Shown: positions 1 to 9,604, counted from the first letter of the stretch. The stretch: 37,955 bases of DNA from an uncultured beta proteobacterium (GCA_903886975.1 CAISOB010000062.1:1-37955), one strand, 5' to 3'. A program made the numbers and translations. Notes: a model not told the origin generated them from the sequence alone.

Positions 1-106
1 CAATCTTCAAGAGATTGGGCGTAAACGTCGTGATCAGCATGCCGATGAACAGCGGAACCACCATCATGCCGCCCGGAACCTTGTTAACTGCTTGATAAAT
101 TTTCAC
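1..106 (-). CDS. kdgT: 2-keto-3-deoxygluconate permease, N-terminal fragment
   Basis: Only the first 35 codons are inside the window; the gene runs off the left edge. The visible N-terminus (MKIYQAV, then VPGGMM, then a hydrophobic stretch) matches the conserved start of the KDGT family of proton-coupled 2-keto-3-deoxygluconate permeases, whose members open with a charged segment, a PGGMM motif and a first membrane helix. The start is GTG at 104-106, preceded on the minus strand by a strong Shine-Dalgarno (GGAGGGG, 111-117). It lies downstream of, and in the same direction as, a PrpR-type sigma-54 activator, which suggests the activator controls it. No convincing -24/-12 promoter was seen in the 212 bases between them. 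The family call rests on a short stretch, so substrate is inferred. Confidence 0.75.
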   Translation of the reverse strand, partial: MKIYQAVNKVPGGMMVVPLFIGMLITTFTPNLLKI

Positions 107-318
107 TTGACCCCTCCACTGAGTTTTGATTAAAGGCAAACGGAACTGCAAAATTATTATTATTCGATTCGCCCGGCCCGACCGCACGACCTTCAGGCTG
201 CCGAAGCAGCGGAATCCGCGCCGTGACCGGGGACAAGGCAAGCGCGCATTCTCGCCCCCATAGGCTCGTCTTGTCTACGTCCTTCGCAGCATTCGTGGTC
301 AACGCCGCGCGTATGCCC

Positions 319-2229
319 TTACTCGTCGCCGAAACGATTGACGGTCATCCGGTCAATGTCCAGCCGCCGCGCGGCGCGGCTCTTGTTCCACCCTTCCTCG
401 CGCAAGACCCGTCTGATGATCCGCCCTTTGATGTCGTGCAAGGTTCCGCTCAGGAGTTCGCTCTCTTCGCTCGGCCGCGCACCTTCGCCCGGCGCGCAGC
501 GCAATTCGTCGACCATCATGCGCACGGTCGGCAAATGGATTTCGTCCTTTGCGGCAAGTATCACGATGCGTTCGATGATGTTCTTCAGTTCCCTGACATT
601 GCCCGGCCAGTGGTATTCGCCGAGCAGGCTGACAATCTCGGGCGGCAGCGCCTTGATCTTCCTGCCATGCTCGCGGCTGAATGACTGAAAAAAGCTCTCG
701 GCCAGCAGCGGTATATCCTCGGGTCGGCTGCGCAGCGGAATGATCGCCAGATTGAGTCCGTTCAAGCGGTAATACAGGTCGTTGCGGAAATGTCCGAGCG
801 AAACCTGTTTGCGCAGGTCGATGTTCGTTGCGGCGATGACGCGCAGCTTGACCGGGATCAGTGAATCCGATCCAAGACGCATGACGCGCCGTTCTTCGAG
901 CACTCTGAGCAGGCGCGCCTGCAACCGCTTGTCCATGTCGCCGATCTCGTCGAGGAAAATCGTGCCGGTATGGGCGAGTTCGAACAAGCCGATCTTGCCG
1001 CTCTTTTTTGCACCGGTGAACGCACCCTCGACGTAGCCGAAGAGCTCGCTTTCCAGCAACTCGGGCGGCAAGGCCGCGCAATTGACGGCGACGAAGGGGC
1101 CGCGCGCGTTGAGGCTGTGCACGTGAATGCCTTGGGCGAAAAGCTCCTTGCCGACGCCGCTCTCGCCCTCGATTAACACCGTCGCCGCGGTCAGCGCGTA
1201 GTTCTTGGCGACTTCGATCAATTGCTGCATGCGCGAATCAGCAGTCAGGATGTCGTCGAAGGTGTATTTGGTGACGAATCCCTTGCCGTAGAGCTTCTGG
1301 CGGATTGTTCTTTCGGCGTCCTGGATCTGCGTCACTTCCTGGAAAGTCGCGACCACGCCCTTGACGCTGCCGTCGACATTGATCGGGATCCGGTTGGTCA
1401 GAATATGCCCGTCGCGTATGGTTTGCAGTTGCCCAATCTCCGCTTTGCCGGAATGCAGGACTTCATCGATTCGCGTATCGGGAATGACCGAGGCAATCGG
1501 GCGGCCGAGGGCGTGGGCCTCGGACACGTGAAAGGTCTTCTCGGCCGCCGGATTGAGAACGGTGATGTTCCCGTTTTCGTCGGTGGCGACGATGCCGTCA
1601 TGCACGAAATTGAGTATCGCCTGGAAGCGTTGCGTCGTTTTTTGTTCTTCTTCCTGGACGGCCAGGATGTTGAGAGCTTCCTCCACCGCCGGCATGACCG
1701 ACTCGCGGCCTGAGGTGATCAGGCGCACGTCAAGTTCCGGAAAATTCAAATGGGTCACCACGCTGGTGTCGCCGATGAAGGTATTGACGCCCTGCTCTTC
1801 GATCAACTGCTTGACCCGCAACCTGACCCCATCCCAGTCGGTCTTGCCCTCCTCCATGACCAGAATGATTTCATGAATCGACAATCCGAGAATCTGCGCC
1901 GCCGAACGGCAACCCATGACGGCATTGCGATAACCGAGAATCCCGAGCACCCGCTCCGGGCCGGACACCGGGCAAATGGCGCGGAAAACGTCGTTGCCGG
2001 TAACGCGAATCTCGACCACCGGAATGCTGACGTGCTGCCGGATCATCGACGCCGTACCGCCGCGGCTGATGATGATCTTCGCGCCGGCTTTCTCGGCCTT
2101 GACCGCCAGCCGTGTTCCCGCTTCAAGATCACCCTGGACAATGTCGATCGGCAGATCGAGTTCGGTCTTGAGCTCTTCAGCCAATTCCACCAACTCACGA
2201 TAGGTTGCGACGAGACAGATCTTGTTCAT
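319..2229 (-). CDS. sigma-54-dependent regulator with PrpR N-terminal domain
   Basis: A 636-residue activator of sigma-54 promoters. Domain order: PrpR-type sensory domain (about residues 1-190), PAS domain (about 205-315), AAA+ domain (about 330-560) and a short Fis-type helix-turn-helix at the C-terminus. The AAA+ domain shows Walker A GESGVGKE (about 353), the sigma-54 contact loop GAFTGA (about 400) and Walker B FLDEIGD (about 421). The start MNKICLV at 2229 is preferred over an in-frame upstream start at 2355, because it matches the family N-terminus and has GGAAGG upstream. PrpR_N domains sense small carboxylates or their CoA metabolites, and relatives often sit beside sugar-acid transport genes, as here with kdgT. 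Odd: the protein stops soon after the recognition helix (ends DRMTVNRFGDE), a few residues shorter than usual. Ligand unknown. Confidence 0.9.
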   Translation of the reverse strand: MNKICLVATYRELVELAEELKTELDLPIDIVQGDLEAGTRLAVKAEKAGAKIIISRGGTASMIRQHVSIPVVEIRVTGNDVFRAICPVSGPERVLGILGYRNAVMGCRSAAQILGLSIHEIILVMEEGKTDWDGVRLRVKQLIEEQGVNTFIGDTSVVTHLNFPELDVRLITSGRESVMPAVEEALNILAVQEEEQKTTQRFQAILNFVHDGIVATDENGNITVLNPAAEKTFHVSEAHALGRPIASVIPDTRIDEVLHSGKAEIGQLQTIRDGHILTNRIPINVDGSVKGVVATFQEVTQIQDAERTIRQKLYGKGFVTKYTFDDILTADSRMQQLIEVAKNYALTAATVLIEGESGVGKELFAQGIHVHSLNARGPFVAVNCAALPPELLESELFGYVEGAFTGAKKSGKIGLFELAHTGTIFLDEIGDMDKRLQARLLRVLEERRVMRLGSDSLIPVKLRVIAATNIDLRKQVSLGHFRNDLYYRLNGLNLAIIPLRSRPEDIPLLAESFFQSFSREHGRKIKALPPEIVSLLGEYHWPGNVRELKNIIERIVILAAKDEIHLPTVRMMVDELRCAPGEGARPSEESELLSGTLHDIKGRIIRRVLREEGWNKSRAARRLDIDRMTVNRFGDE

Positions 2230-2408
2230 GCGCCTGCCACCTTCCCTCAATTTGTTTGCGTGCACCGCAATCTGTCGTTGCGCGCAAGGAACCCGCGCTC
2301 GCCGGCAACGGCGAAGGCCCGCCAAGCTTACCAACAAAACCGCGCGGCGCGCCAACCCTGGCGCAGCCGCTTCCGTTACAATGTGCCGCCTCTATCCTGC
2401 TTGTCCCG

Positions 2409-3116
2409 ATGAACGATTCCAACGACCCTGCGCACGGCCCGCAGCGCCTTTCAGTCCTGTCGCTGAGCGCGCCGGTGGCCATGGGCTACGTTCCGCTCGG
2501 CATCGTTTTCGGCTTCCTGTTCGTGCAGGCCGGCGCGTCCTGGTGGCTGGCGGTGCTCGCCAGCCTGCTGGTCTATGCCGGCGCCGCACAGTACATGATG
2601 ATCCCGATGCTCGCCGCCGGGCTGTCGGTCGGGACGATCGCCCTGGCAACGCTGATCGTCAATTCGCGCCACGTGTTCTACGGCCTCTCCTTGCTCGACG
2701 CCCTGCCGCGCCGCCGCCTGCTGCGCTGGTATATCGTCTTCGCGCTAACCGACGAAACCTATTCGGTGCTTACGACCATCGCGGCGACGACCAGCGACCG
2801 GCAGAAGCTCCTCGTCGCCCTGCTCAATCATTGCTGGTGGGTACTCGGCACCCTGATCGGCGCGCTGATCGGCGCGCAGGCGCAGGTGGCGCTGGCCGGA
2901 CTTGATTTCGTTCTGGCGGCGCTGTTCGCCGTGCTCACCGTCGAGCAATGGCGCACGAAGAAAAGCGCGGCGCCGCTGTGGTTTGCCCTGGGCGCTTATG
3001 CACTGGCTTACGGCGTGGCCGCCAAGCACGCGCTGCTGCTTTCCATCGTGCTTAGCCTCGTGGCCGGCATGCTCTGGCAGGCAAAATCGGCGGCGTCCGG
3101 CGAAGTGCAGCGATGA
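2409..3116 (+). CDS. azlC: AzlC-family branched-chain amino acid exporter, large subunit
   Basis: A 235-residue inner-membrane protein of the AzlC family, the large subunit of a two-part exporter for branched-chain amino acids and their analogues. The N-terminal region has the family signature around GYVPLGIVFGF and the conserved segment YAGAAQYMM, followed by the NSRHVFYGLS motif; several hydrophobic helices follow. The start ATG at 2409 was chosen because upstream in-frame sequence is non-hydrophobic and unlike the family. The stop overlaps the azlD start by four bases (ATGA), indicating translational coupling. The gene is transcribed divergently from the sigma-54 regulator, with about 180 bases between the starts. 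Confidence 0.9.
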   Translation: MNDSNDPAHGPQRLSVLSLSAPVAMGYVPLGIVFGFLFVQAGASWWLAVLASLLVYAGAAQYMMIPMLAAGLSVGTIALATLIVNSRHVFYGLSLLDALPRRRLLRWYIVFALTDETYSVLTTIAATTSDRQKLLVALLNHCWWVLGTLIGALIGAQAQVALAGLDFVLAALFAVLTVEQWRTKKSAAPLWFALGAYALAYGVAAKHALLLSIVLSLVAGMLWQAKSAASGEVQR

Positions 3117-3439
3117 TCGCCAGCGGCTACCTTATCAGCGTCATCGCCGCGATGGGCATCGTCACCTTCGCGCTGCGCGCGCTGCCTTTCGTCGCCGCGC
3201 GATGGCTGCAAAGACATGCGCTGGTGCAAGCACTCGGGCAGTTCCTGCCGCTAGCCATCATGACGCTGCTGCTGGTGCACTCGGCGACCGGCGCGGCGCT
3301 CGCGCACGCCGGTTGGCCGTGGCCCGAATTGCTGGCCGTCGCACTGGTCGTCGTGCTGCAATGGACAAGGCGCAACGCGCTGCTCAGCATCGTGCTCGGC
3401 ACCTGCCTCTATGTGCTGATGCGCAATTTCCTGGTCTGA
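3113..3439 (+). CDS. azlD: AzlD-family small subunit of amino acid exporter
   Basis: A 108-residue, very hydrophobic protein with about four membrane helices, the length and composition of AzlD, the obligate small partner of AzlC. The conserved features are an early TFALRALPF segment and a late RNALLSIVLG segment before the last helix. It starts inside the last codons of azlC (four-base overlap) and is probably translated from the same message. Nothing in the sequence identifies the exported amino acid; branched-chain amino acids are the known substrates of the family. Downstream, tilS ends on the opposite strand only about 20 bases away, so the two units converge. Confidence 0.88.
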   Translation: MIASGYLISVIAAMGIVTFALRALPFVAARWLQRHALVQALGQFLPLAIMTLLLVHSATGAALAHAGWPWPELLAVALVVVLQWTRRNALLSIVLGTCLYVLMRNFLV

Positions 3440-3460
3440 GCATTCGCCTTACGGGGGACT

Positions 3461-4819
3461 TCACGCCGCCTCGTCCCAGACCGGCAGGATGCCTTCTTCG
3501 CCGGGGCCGCTGGCCATTGCCGCTGCGATGCCCAGCCCGCCGACCCAGGCGAGCCGTCCGTCACACCATAGAAAAGGCAGCCGTTCGCGCCGCCAGGGCG
3601 GAATGCCGGATTCCTGCAACAGGTTGCGCAGGCTGCGATGGTGGCGGCCCGCGTGGATTTGCAGGCGCTCGCCTCCCTGCCGCGCGCGCAGCGTCACCGC
3701 GTCGGTGGCGAGCAGCGAACGGCGCACGCCGGCGCCGGTCACCGGCACGAAACGGATTCTTCCGCCGGCCCACGGCAACGCGTCTTCGCCCGACCACGGT
3801 ACAGGAGAATCGGGCGGCGGCGGCGCCAGGCCAATCAGATGCAACTCGCCGCGGTATACATGCAGTTCGCCGTCGACGGTCGCCAGGCAGGTCTCGGACA
3901 GCGCGGTAGTCGCTGCCAGTTGGCGCAGCGCTTCGGCGATCCAGCGCGTGTCGGGCGCGCGGAAACCGGCGCTGGTCCAGGCAAAACGCAGCAGATTGCC
4001 GGCGCGCGCGGCCGACAGCTGTTTGAAGCCGGTCAGGACGATGCGCCCCGATGGCGCGGCCAAGGCGGCCTGATCGATCGCCGCCAACTCGTCGAGCAAC
4101 ATGGACGCCTCGGCGAAGTGGCTGGCCGCGCGCGCCAGCGATTTAGCCGCGCCGGCAAATTTTTCTTCGAGCCGCGGCAGCACGTCGCGGCGCAGATAGT
4201 TGCGGCGCAAATGCACGTCTTCGTTGCTCTCGTCGTCGATCCAGCGCAGCGCGTGCTCGGCAGCGTAGTGCTCGAGCGCGGCCCGCGGCACCTCGAGCAG
4301 CGGCCGCACCAGGTTTGGGCCACGCGGCTGTGGACGCTCGGCGAGCATGCCCGCGGCACCGGCGATGCCGGCGCCGCGCAGCAGGTTGAGCAGCACCGTT
4401 TCGGCCTGGTCGTCGCGGTGATGGGCGAGCGCCAGCCAGTCGGCGGCGCATTCTGAAAACACGCCATGGCGCATGCGCCGGGCCGCGGCCTCCGGCCCTT
4501 CGCCGCTGTCACGCGGCACGGCAACGCGAACGATCAGCAGCGGCACGGCGCAATGCTGCGCGAAGCCGGCGCAGTAAGCGGCCCAGGCGTCGGCATTGGG
4601 GCTCAGGCCATGATGCACATGCACGGCCGTCAGGGTCACCGGCAGAGCTCCCGAGCTCACCATGGCGCTCAGCGCATGCAGCAGTACGACCGAATCGCGA
4701 CCGCCGGAAAGACCGACGCACAGGCGCGCCGGCTGCCCGGGCGATGCACGCGCCGGCAGGCGCGCGGCAAAGAATGTCGCGAGGACTGTTTGCAGGAGAT
4801 TCGCAGCCGGTGGGCGCAT
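3461..4819 (-). CDS. tilS: tRNA(Ile)-lysidine synthase
   Basis: A 452-residue cytoplasmic enzyme that uses ATP and lysine to convert C34 of the AUA-reading tRNA(Ile) into lysidine. The N-type ATP pyrophosphatase P-loop SGGRDS is at about residues 38-43, followed by the VHVHHGLS and AHHRDDQAETVLLNLLRG segments typical of TilS. The C-terminal part (RARQGGERL, then PPWRRERLPFLW) matches the tRNA-binding extension of longer TilS proteins. The start MRPPAAN at 4819 avoids overlap with accA; an in-frame ATG at 4873 would overlap the end of accA by about 30 bases and adds unconserved residues. It follows accA on the same strand with a 22-base gap, a common operon arrangement in betaproteobacteria. 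Confidence 0.93.
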   Translation of the reverse strand: MRPPAANLLQTVLATFFAARLPARASPGQPARLCVGLSGGRDSVVLLHALSAMVSSGALPVTLTAVHVHHGLSPNADAWAAYCAGFAQHCAVPLLIVRVAVPRDSGEGPEAAARRMRHGVFSECAADWLALAHHRDDQAETVLLNLLRGAGIAGAAGMLAERPQPRGPNLVRPLLEVPRAALEHYAAEHALRWIDDESNEDVHLRRNYLRRDVLPRLEEKFAGAAKSLARAASHFAEASMLLDELAAIDQAALAAPSGRIVLTGFKQLSAARAGNLLRFAWTSAGFRAPDTRWIAEALRQLAATTALSETCLATVDGELHVYRGELHLIGLAPPPPDSPVPWSGEDALPWAGGRIRFVPVTGAGVRRSLLATDAVTLRARQGGERLQIHAGRHHRSLRNLLQESGIPPWRRERLPFLWCDGRLAWVGGLGIAAAMASGPGEEGILPVWDEAA

Positions 4820-4841
4820 GGCGCGGCGCTCGTCGCCGCGA

Positions 4842-5810
<969 letters not shown>

Positions 5811-5873
5811 CAGGCCCCGGCTGTTTTGAGTCAGCGCTCATTTTACCGCAAAGGCGCATGGGCAGCCGCCGCC

Positions 5874-6491
5874 TCAGTACTCGACCGGCACCGGGTCGAG
5901 GCTGCGCCAGAGATACCACGTAGCGACCGAGCGCCACGGGGAAAAACCTTCGCCGACGCGGATGAGTTCCTTGCGCGGCGGGCGCTCGCCCGCGAAGTAA
6001 TGCAGCGCGATGGCGCGCTGCAAGCCGAGGTCATCGAGCGGAAAGACGTCCGGCCGCAGCTGGTTGAAGATCAGGAACATCTCGGCCGTCCACTGGCCGA
6101 TGCCGCGCACCGCGGTCAGCTCGGCGATGATTTCGGAATCGCTCATCGCCGTCCAATGATCGAGGTGAATGAGCCCGCTGGAAAAGTGCCGCGCGAGATC
6201 GCCAAGATACTCGACCTTGCGCCCTGACAGGCCGCAGCTTCGCAGCTGCGCGGAATCGCTCGCCAGGACCTGTCCGGGCGTTAGCAGCGGCACGGCGGCA
6301 CAGAGGCGGGCCCACACGCTGTCGGCGGCCTTCAGCGAGATCTGCTGGCCGACGATGGAGCGGGCCAGCGTGATGAAAGGATCGCCGCGGGAGACCAGCG
6401 ACAGGCCGGCAAACCGCGTGACCAGATGCGCCATCACGGGGTCGGATCGCGCAAGCTCTTCCGAAGCCTGTTGCCAATAGTCTGGAGTCAT
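5874..6491 (-). CDS. DNA-3-methyladenine glycosylase II family (HhH-GPD)
   Basis: A 205-residue base-excision repair glycosylase that removes alkylated purines from DNA. The HhH-GPD fold is visible: SIVGQQISLKAA near residue 50, the helix-hairpin-helix LTAVRGIGQWTAEM (about 126-138), and the catalytic aspartate in PLDDL (Asp154 by analogy with the PDDYL motif of E. coli AlkA). It lacks the N-terminal TBP-like domain of E. coli AlkA, so it is the short form common in beta- and other proteobacteria. The start ATG at 6491 has no clear Shine-Dalgarno. It is upstream of accA on the same strand. Substrate range is inferred from family only. Confidence 0.9.
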   Translation of the reverse strand: MTPDYWQQASEELARSDPVMAHLVTRFAGLSLVSRGDPFITLARSIVGQQISLKAADSVWARLCAAVPLLTPGQVLASDSAQLRSCGLSGRKVEYLGDLARHFSSGLIHLDHWTAMSDSEIIAELTAVRGIGQWTAEMFLIFNQLRPDVFPLDDLGLQRAIALHYFAGERPPRKELIRVGEGFSPWRSVATWYLWRSLDPVPVEY

Positions 6492-6527
6492 CGCATCATT
6501 GTAAATTCAGGGAGACACTGATTATGC

Positions 6528-6596
6528 CGTCGCACCGGCCAAAGCCGGTGTCCAGTACGTTGAGTCTTCTGGATTCCGGCGTTCGCCGGATTGACG
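6528..6596. repeat. REP-like intergenic inverted repeat
   Basis: Two GC-rich palindromes facing each other: an arm with ACCGGCCAAAGCCGGTGTCCAG and an arm with CTGGATTCCGGCGTTCGCCGGA, each flanked outside by CGT or ACG. Each arm can fold on itself (CCGGC/GCCGG and TCCGGC/GCCGGA), and the inner CCAG/CTGG pair as well. This is the layout of the dispersed extragenic elements seen in many beta- and gammaproteobacteria. It lies between the divergent alkA-like and fadD starts, ending about 33 bases before the fadD ATG. Only one copy is present in the window. Confidence 0.7.
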
Positions 6597-6629
6597 AATA
6601 TCGACATAACACCCGATCAGAAAGTGACC

Positions 6630-8321
6630 ATGAGCGAAAAAATCTGGCTCGACAGCTATCCGGCAGGGATGCCCGCCGAGATTGCCGCGACGCCCTTTAG
6701 CTCGCTTGCCGACCTGGTCGAAGACACGATACGCCAGTTCGGACCGATGCCGGCCTTCCACAATCTCGGCCACGCCATCAGCTTCGCCGAACTCGGCCGC
6801 CTGTCGCGCGACTTCGCGGCCTACCTGCAAGGGCTATCGGGGATCACGCGCGGCGACCGCATCGCCATCATGCTGCCCAATCTGCTGCAGTATCCGGTCG
6901 TGCTGTTCGGCATCCTGCGCGCCGGCCTGACAGTGGTCAACATCAACCCGCTGTACACGGCGCGCGAACTCGTCACCCAGCTCAAGGATTCGGGCGCCAA
7001 GGCGATCGTCATCCTCGAGAATTTCGCCAACACGCCGCAAAAGGTCCTGCCCGACACTTCGGTTACTCATGTGATCAGCACGCAGATCGGCGACCTCTTG
7101 CCGGCTCCCAAGCGCCAGCTGATCAACTTCGTCGTCAAACGCGCCAAGAAGATGGTCCCGGCCTGGCGAATCGACGGCGCCCTGCCCTTGCGCAAAGCAC
7201 TCAAGCGCGGTGCCCGGACCGAGCTGCGCCCGGTGCATATCGCCCATGACGACATCGCCTTCCTGCAATACACCGGCGGCACGACGAGCATCGCCAAGGG
7301 CGCGATCCTGACGCACCACAACATGCTCGCCAATCTCGAGCAGACCAATCTGTGGATTTCCCAGAGTTTCAAGCAGGGCAGCGAGATCGTCATCGCGCCG
7401 CTGCCGATGTACCACATCTTCTGCCTCACTTCGACGCTGGCTTTCATGAAGTGGGGCAGCCTGACCGTGCTGATCACCAATCCGCGCGACATGCCGGCCT
7501 TCATCAAGGAACTCAAGCGCTGGAAATTCAGCGTGATGACCGGTGTCAATACCCTCTTCAACTCGCTGATGAATACGCCCGGTTTCGACAAGCTCGATTT
7601 TTCGGCGCTCAAAGTCGTCGTCGGCGGCGGCGCATCGGTGCAGAAACCGGTCGCCGAGCGCTGGCAGAAGCATACCGGCTCATTCCTCACCGAGGCCTAC
7701 GGCTTGACCGAGACGTCCCCCGGCGTCTGCTGCACGCCGCTCGGCACGCCGTGGAACGGCACGATCGGCCTGCCGGTCTCCTCGACCGAAGTGTCGATCC
7801 GCGACGACGCCTTCAATCCATTGCCGCTGTGGACCGGCGAAGGCGATATCGAAAAATGCACCGGCGAAATCTGCGTGCGCGGCCCGCAGGTCATGCGCGG
7901 CTACTGGAACAACGACGAGGAAACGCAGCGCGCCTTTCAGGACGGCTGGTTGAAGACCGGCGACATCGGCCACATGGACGACAAGGGCTACGTCACCATC
8001 ACCGATCGCAAGAAGGACATGATCCTGGTGTCGGGTTTTAACGTGTACCCGAATGAAATCGAGAGCGTGCTGATGATGCATCCGGGCGTCGCCGAATGCG
8101 CGGTGATCGGCGTTCCCGACGAGCGCTCGGGCGAAGCGGTCAAGCTGATCATCGTGCGCAAGGATCCCGCGCTGGTCAAGGAAGACATCATCAGCTATTG
8201 CCGGGCGCAGTTCACCGGCTACAAGCGGCCGCAGTACATCGATTTTCGCGAGGCGCTGCCGAAAACGCCGATTGGGAAAATCCTGCGCCGCGCGCTGCGC
8301 GACGAAGATAAGAAGCAGTAG
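6630..8321 (+). CDS. fadD: long-chain-fatty-acid--CoA ligase
   Basis: A 563-residue acyl-CoA synthetase of the ANL superfamily that activates fatty acids with ATP and CoA for beta-oxidation or lipid synthesis. The start MSEKIWLDSYPAGMPAEI at 6630 matches the E. coli FadD-type N-terminus; an upstream TTG at 6591 lies inside the REP-like repeat and is rejected. Core motifs: P-loop YTGGTTSIAKGA (about residue 213), AYGLTETSP, the signature GWLKTGDIG (about 439) through DMILVSGFNVYPNEIE, and the catalytic lysine in PIGKILRR near the C-terminus. Oddity: the P-loop glycine of FadD (TTG) is serine here (TTS). It is monocistronic by position, divergent from the alkA-like gene. Confidence 0.93.
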   Translation: MSEKIWLDSYPAGMPAEIAATPFSSLADLVEDTIRQFGPMPAFHNLGHAISFAELGRLSRDFAAYLQGLSGITRGDRIAIMLPNLLQYPVVLFGILRAGLTVVNINPLYTARELVTQLKDSGAKAIVILENFANTPQKVLPDTSVTHVISTQIGDLLPAPKRQLINFVVKRAKKMVPAWRIDGALPLRKALKRGARTELRPVHIAHDDIAFLQYTGGTTSIAKGAILTHHNMLANLEQTNLWISQSFKQGSEIVIAPLPMYHIFCLTSTLAFMKWGSLTVLITNPRDMPAFIKELKRWKFSVMTGVNTLFNSLMNTPGFDKLDFSALKVVVGGGASVQKPVAERWQKHTGSFLTEAYGLTETSPGVCCTPLGTPWNGTIGLPVSSTEVSIRDDAFNPLPLWTGEGDIEKCTGEICVRGPQVMRGYWNNDEETQRAFQDGWLKTGDIGHMDDKGYVTITDRKKDMILVSGFNVYPNEIESVLMMHPGVAECAVIGVPDERSGEAVKLIIVRKDPALVKEDIISYCRAQFTGYKRPQYIDFREALPKTPIGKILRRALRDEDKKQ

Positions 8322-8748
8322 ATCACAAATCGGATATTCGCAGTTGGCGGTTGATCCCTGAAGTGGATGCCGCATCGCAGCAAACTGATTGCCCTATCTC
8401 GCGCACATGGAAAATGGCGAGCGGCCTAGTTCGACCCACAAGAGACACTCACACTTGAGAGAACGATTGGTCCGCAAAGGTGAGCGGTCATTCCGTCTGG
8501 TACGATGGCTGATGGCCGATGGCCCTTATGGCCGCTGCGACTATTGAATATGGCACATTCGAGCAGGCACATGAATCAAGGAGGTGAGTATTGCAAAAAG
8601 CGGTCAATGCCGCACGCAGGCAAGGCAAAAAGGGGAAACTGCGCAGGAAGAAATAGCACCTATTGAAGAGACCAGTTCCCCGCGAGAACGAACAGGAGCG
8701 ACAGGTCAGGGTCTTGGCTTACCAGAGAGAAAGTTGCCGCGCCTGCCT
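8322..8748. other. intergenic stretch after fadD
   Basis: 427 bases between the end of fadD and the 3' end of the leftward DUF2059 gene. I found no rho-independent terminator with a U-tract and no protein of recognisable family. The only item with a translation signal is a possible 21-codon reading frame at 8591-8656, listed separately. A GC-rich interrupted palindrome (GGCCGATGGCCC followed by TTATGGCCG, about 8512-8532) is present but has no run of T. Confidence 0.5.
8591..8656 (+). CDS. possible 21-residue very basic peptide
   Basis: A short frame starting with TTG at 8591, placed six bases after the GGAGG core of AAGGAGGTGA (8578-8587), which is a ten-base perfect complement of the usual 16S rRNA 3' end. 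It would encode 21 residues of which 10 are Lys or Arg (begins MQKAVNAARR, ends KLRRKK) and no acidic residue, then TAG. No family is recognised. The evidence is only the unusually strong ribosome-binding site and the compact basic composition; it could equally be a chance Shine-Dalgarno in non-coding DNA. No clear promoter was found. Confidence 0.25.
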   Translation: MQKAVNAARRQGKKGKLRRKK

Positions 8749-9276
8749 TCAATTGAAACGACCCGTTGTCTCGTCGTATCGCGCCCCGGTTTTTGATTCC
8801 GAGATGGCTTGCTGCAATGCCTCCTGCATGCGCTGCAGCATGGGTTGCATCTGCTGCTGCGAGATTGCCATTGTTTCTTCCATGACAACGGGCAATTTGT
8901 TTGCATAGGATTGACCGACATCACTGGCATAGAATTTTATCAACCCATCAATTTCTTCCTGAGAAAAGGTCTCACTATAGACTTGCATATAGAGAGGTTT
9001 CACGCTTTCCCAACTCAATTCATCCTTCATGATTGACGTGATTTTTTGCATGAACGAATCAAAAAACTTCTTGTTTTGCTCCGAGCTTATCTGACCCTGG
9101 AGAGTCTGAGCCATTGATTTACGCATCATGCTTTGAATGTTTTGCGACGAAACATCGACAACCTTCTCGGCGTGTATTGCCGCAAGGAGATTGGCAACAG
9201 ATTCCGGCGTCGGTGCTTCAGCTACAGCCGAAGGGGAGAAAATAATTGAGGCAAAGAGCGCGAGCAGGCACTTCAT
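8749..9276 (-). CDS. secreted DUF2059 protein
   Basis: A 175-residue protein with an N-terminal Sec signal peptide (MKCLLALFASIIFSPSAVA, cleavage after about residue 19), so probably periplasmic. The rest matches the DUF2059 pattern: an N-terminal helical part, the segment FSQEEIDGLIKFYASDVGQSYANKLP in the middle, then a glutamine- and methionine-rich amphipathic helix (QQQMQPMLQRMQEAL). DUF2059 proteins have no established biochemical function. Shine-Dalgarno before the ATG at 9276 is weak. It stands alone on the minus strand, divergent from the orphan metal-binding protein gene. Confidence 0.82.
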   Translation of the reverse strand: MKCLLALFASIIFSPSAVAEAPTPESVANLLAAIHAEKVVDVSSQNIQSMMRKSMAQTLQGQISSEQNKKFFDSFMQKITSIMKDELSWESVKPLYMQVYSETFSQEEIDGLIKFYASDVGQSYANKLPVVMEETMAISQQQMQPMLQRMQEALQQAISESKTGARYDETTGRFN

Positions 9277-9587
9277 AATTTATGTCTCAGCAAAGCAATT
9301 CAATAGGATCAGAACCGGATAAAGCGGGACTTCTACGACGTCTGACAAGAATCCTATTCGATGGCGCTCCTTTTCTACATGAGGGGCTGACATGGCGCCC
9401 TTCACCGCTGTGCCAATACGTGCGTCGCACCGAGCGGCATTGCTGCGGCCGAGTGCGGAGTTGCTTCGCGTAAAAAGGCATTGGGAAACGACCGAATAGG
9501 AAAGACCTATTTTCCAGCCTGCGCCTCGCGCGATGGATCGGACCTTGTCTCGGGACCGGCATGAGCAACACTCATCGCAAAATCGTG

Positions 9588-9604
9588 ATGCAACTAAGTT
9601 GCAT
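9588..9604. promoter_or_regulatory. palindromic operator candidate upstream of metal-binding protein
   Basis: ATGCAACTAAGTTGCAT, two perfect 8-base arms around a single central base, 77 bases before the start of the metal-binding protein gene. Its right arm overlaps the candidate -35 box at 9599-9604, the geometry of a repressor site. Metal uptake genes are usually repressed by Fur-family proteins (Zur, Fur, Mur) through short inverted repeats, so a metalloregulator is a reasonable guess, but this sequence is not the classic Zur consensus and the regulator is unknown. Confidence 0.5.

Noticed and set aside
107..318. Possible -24/-12 sigma-54 promoter for kdgT
   Set aside because: I checked for GG and GC spaced by ten bases on the minus strand; none with acceptable flanks was found.
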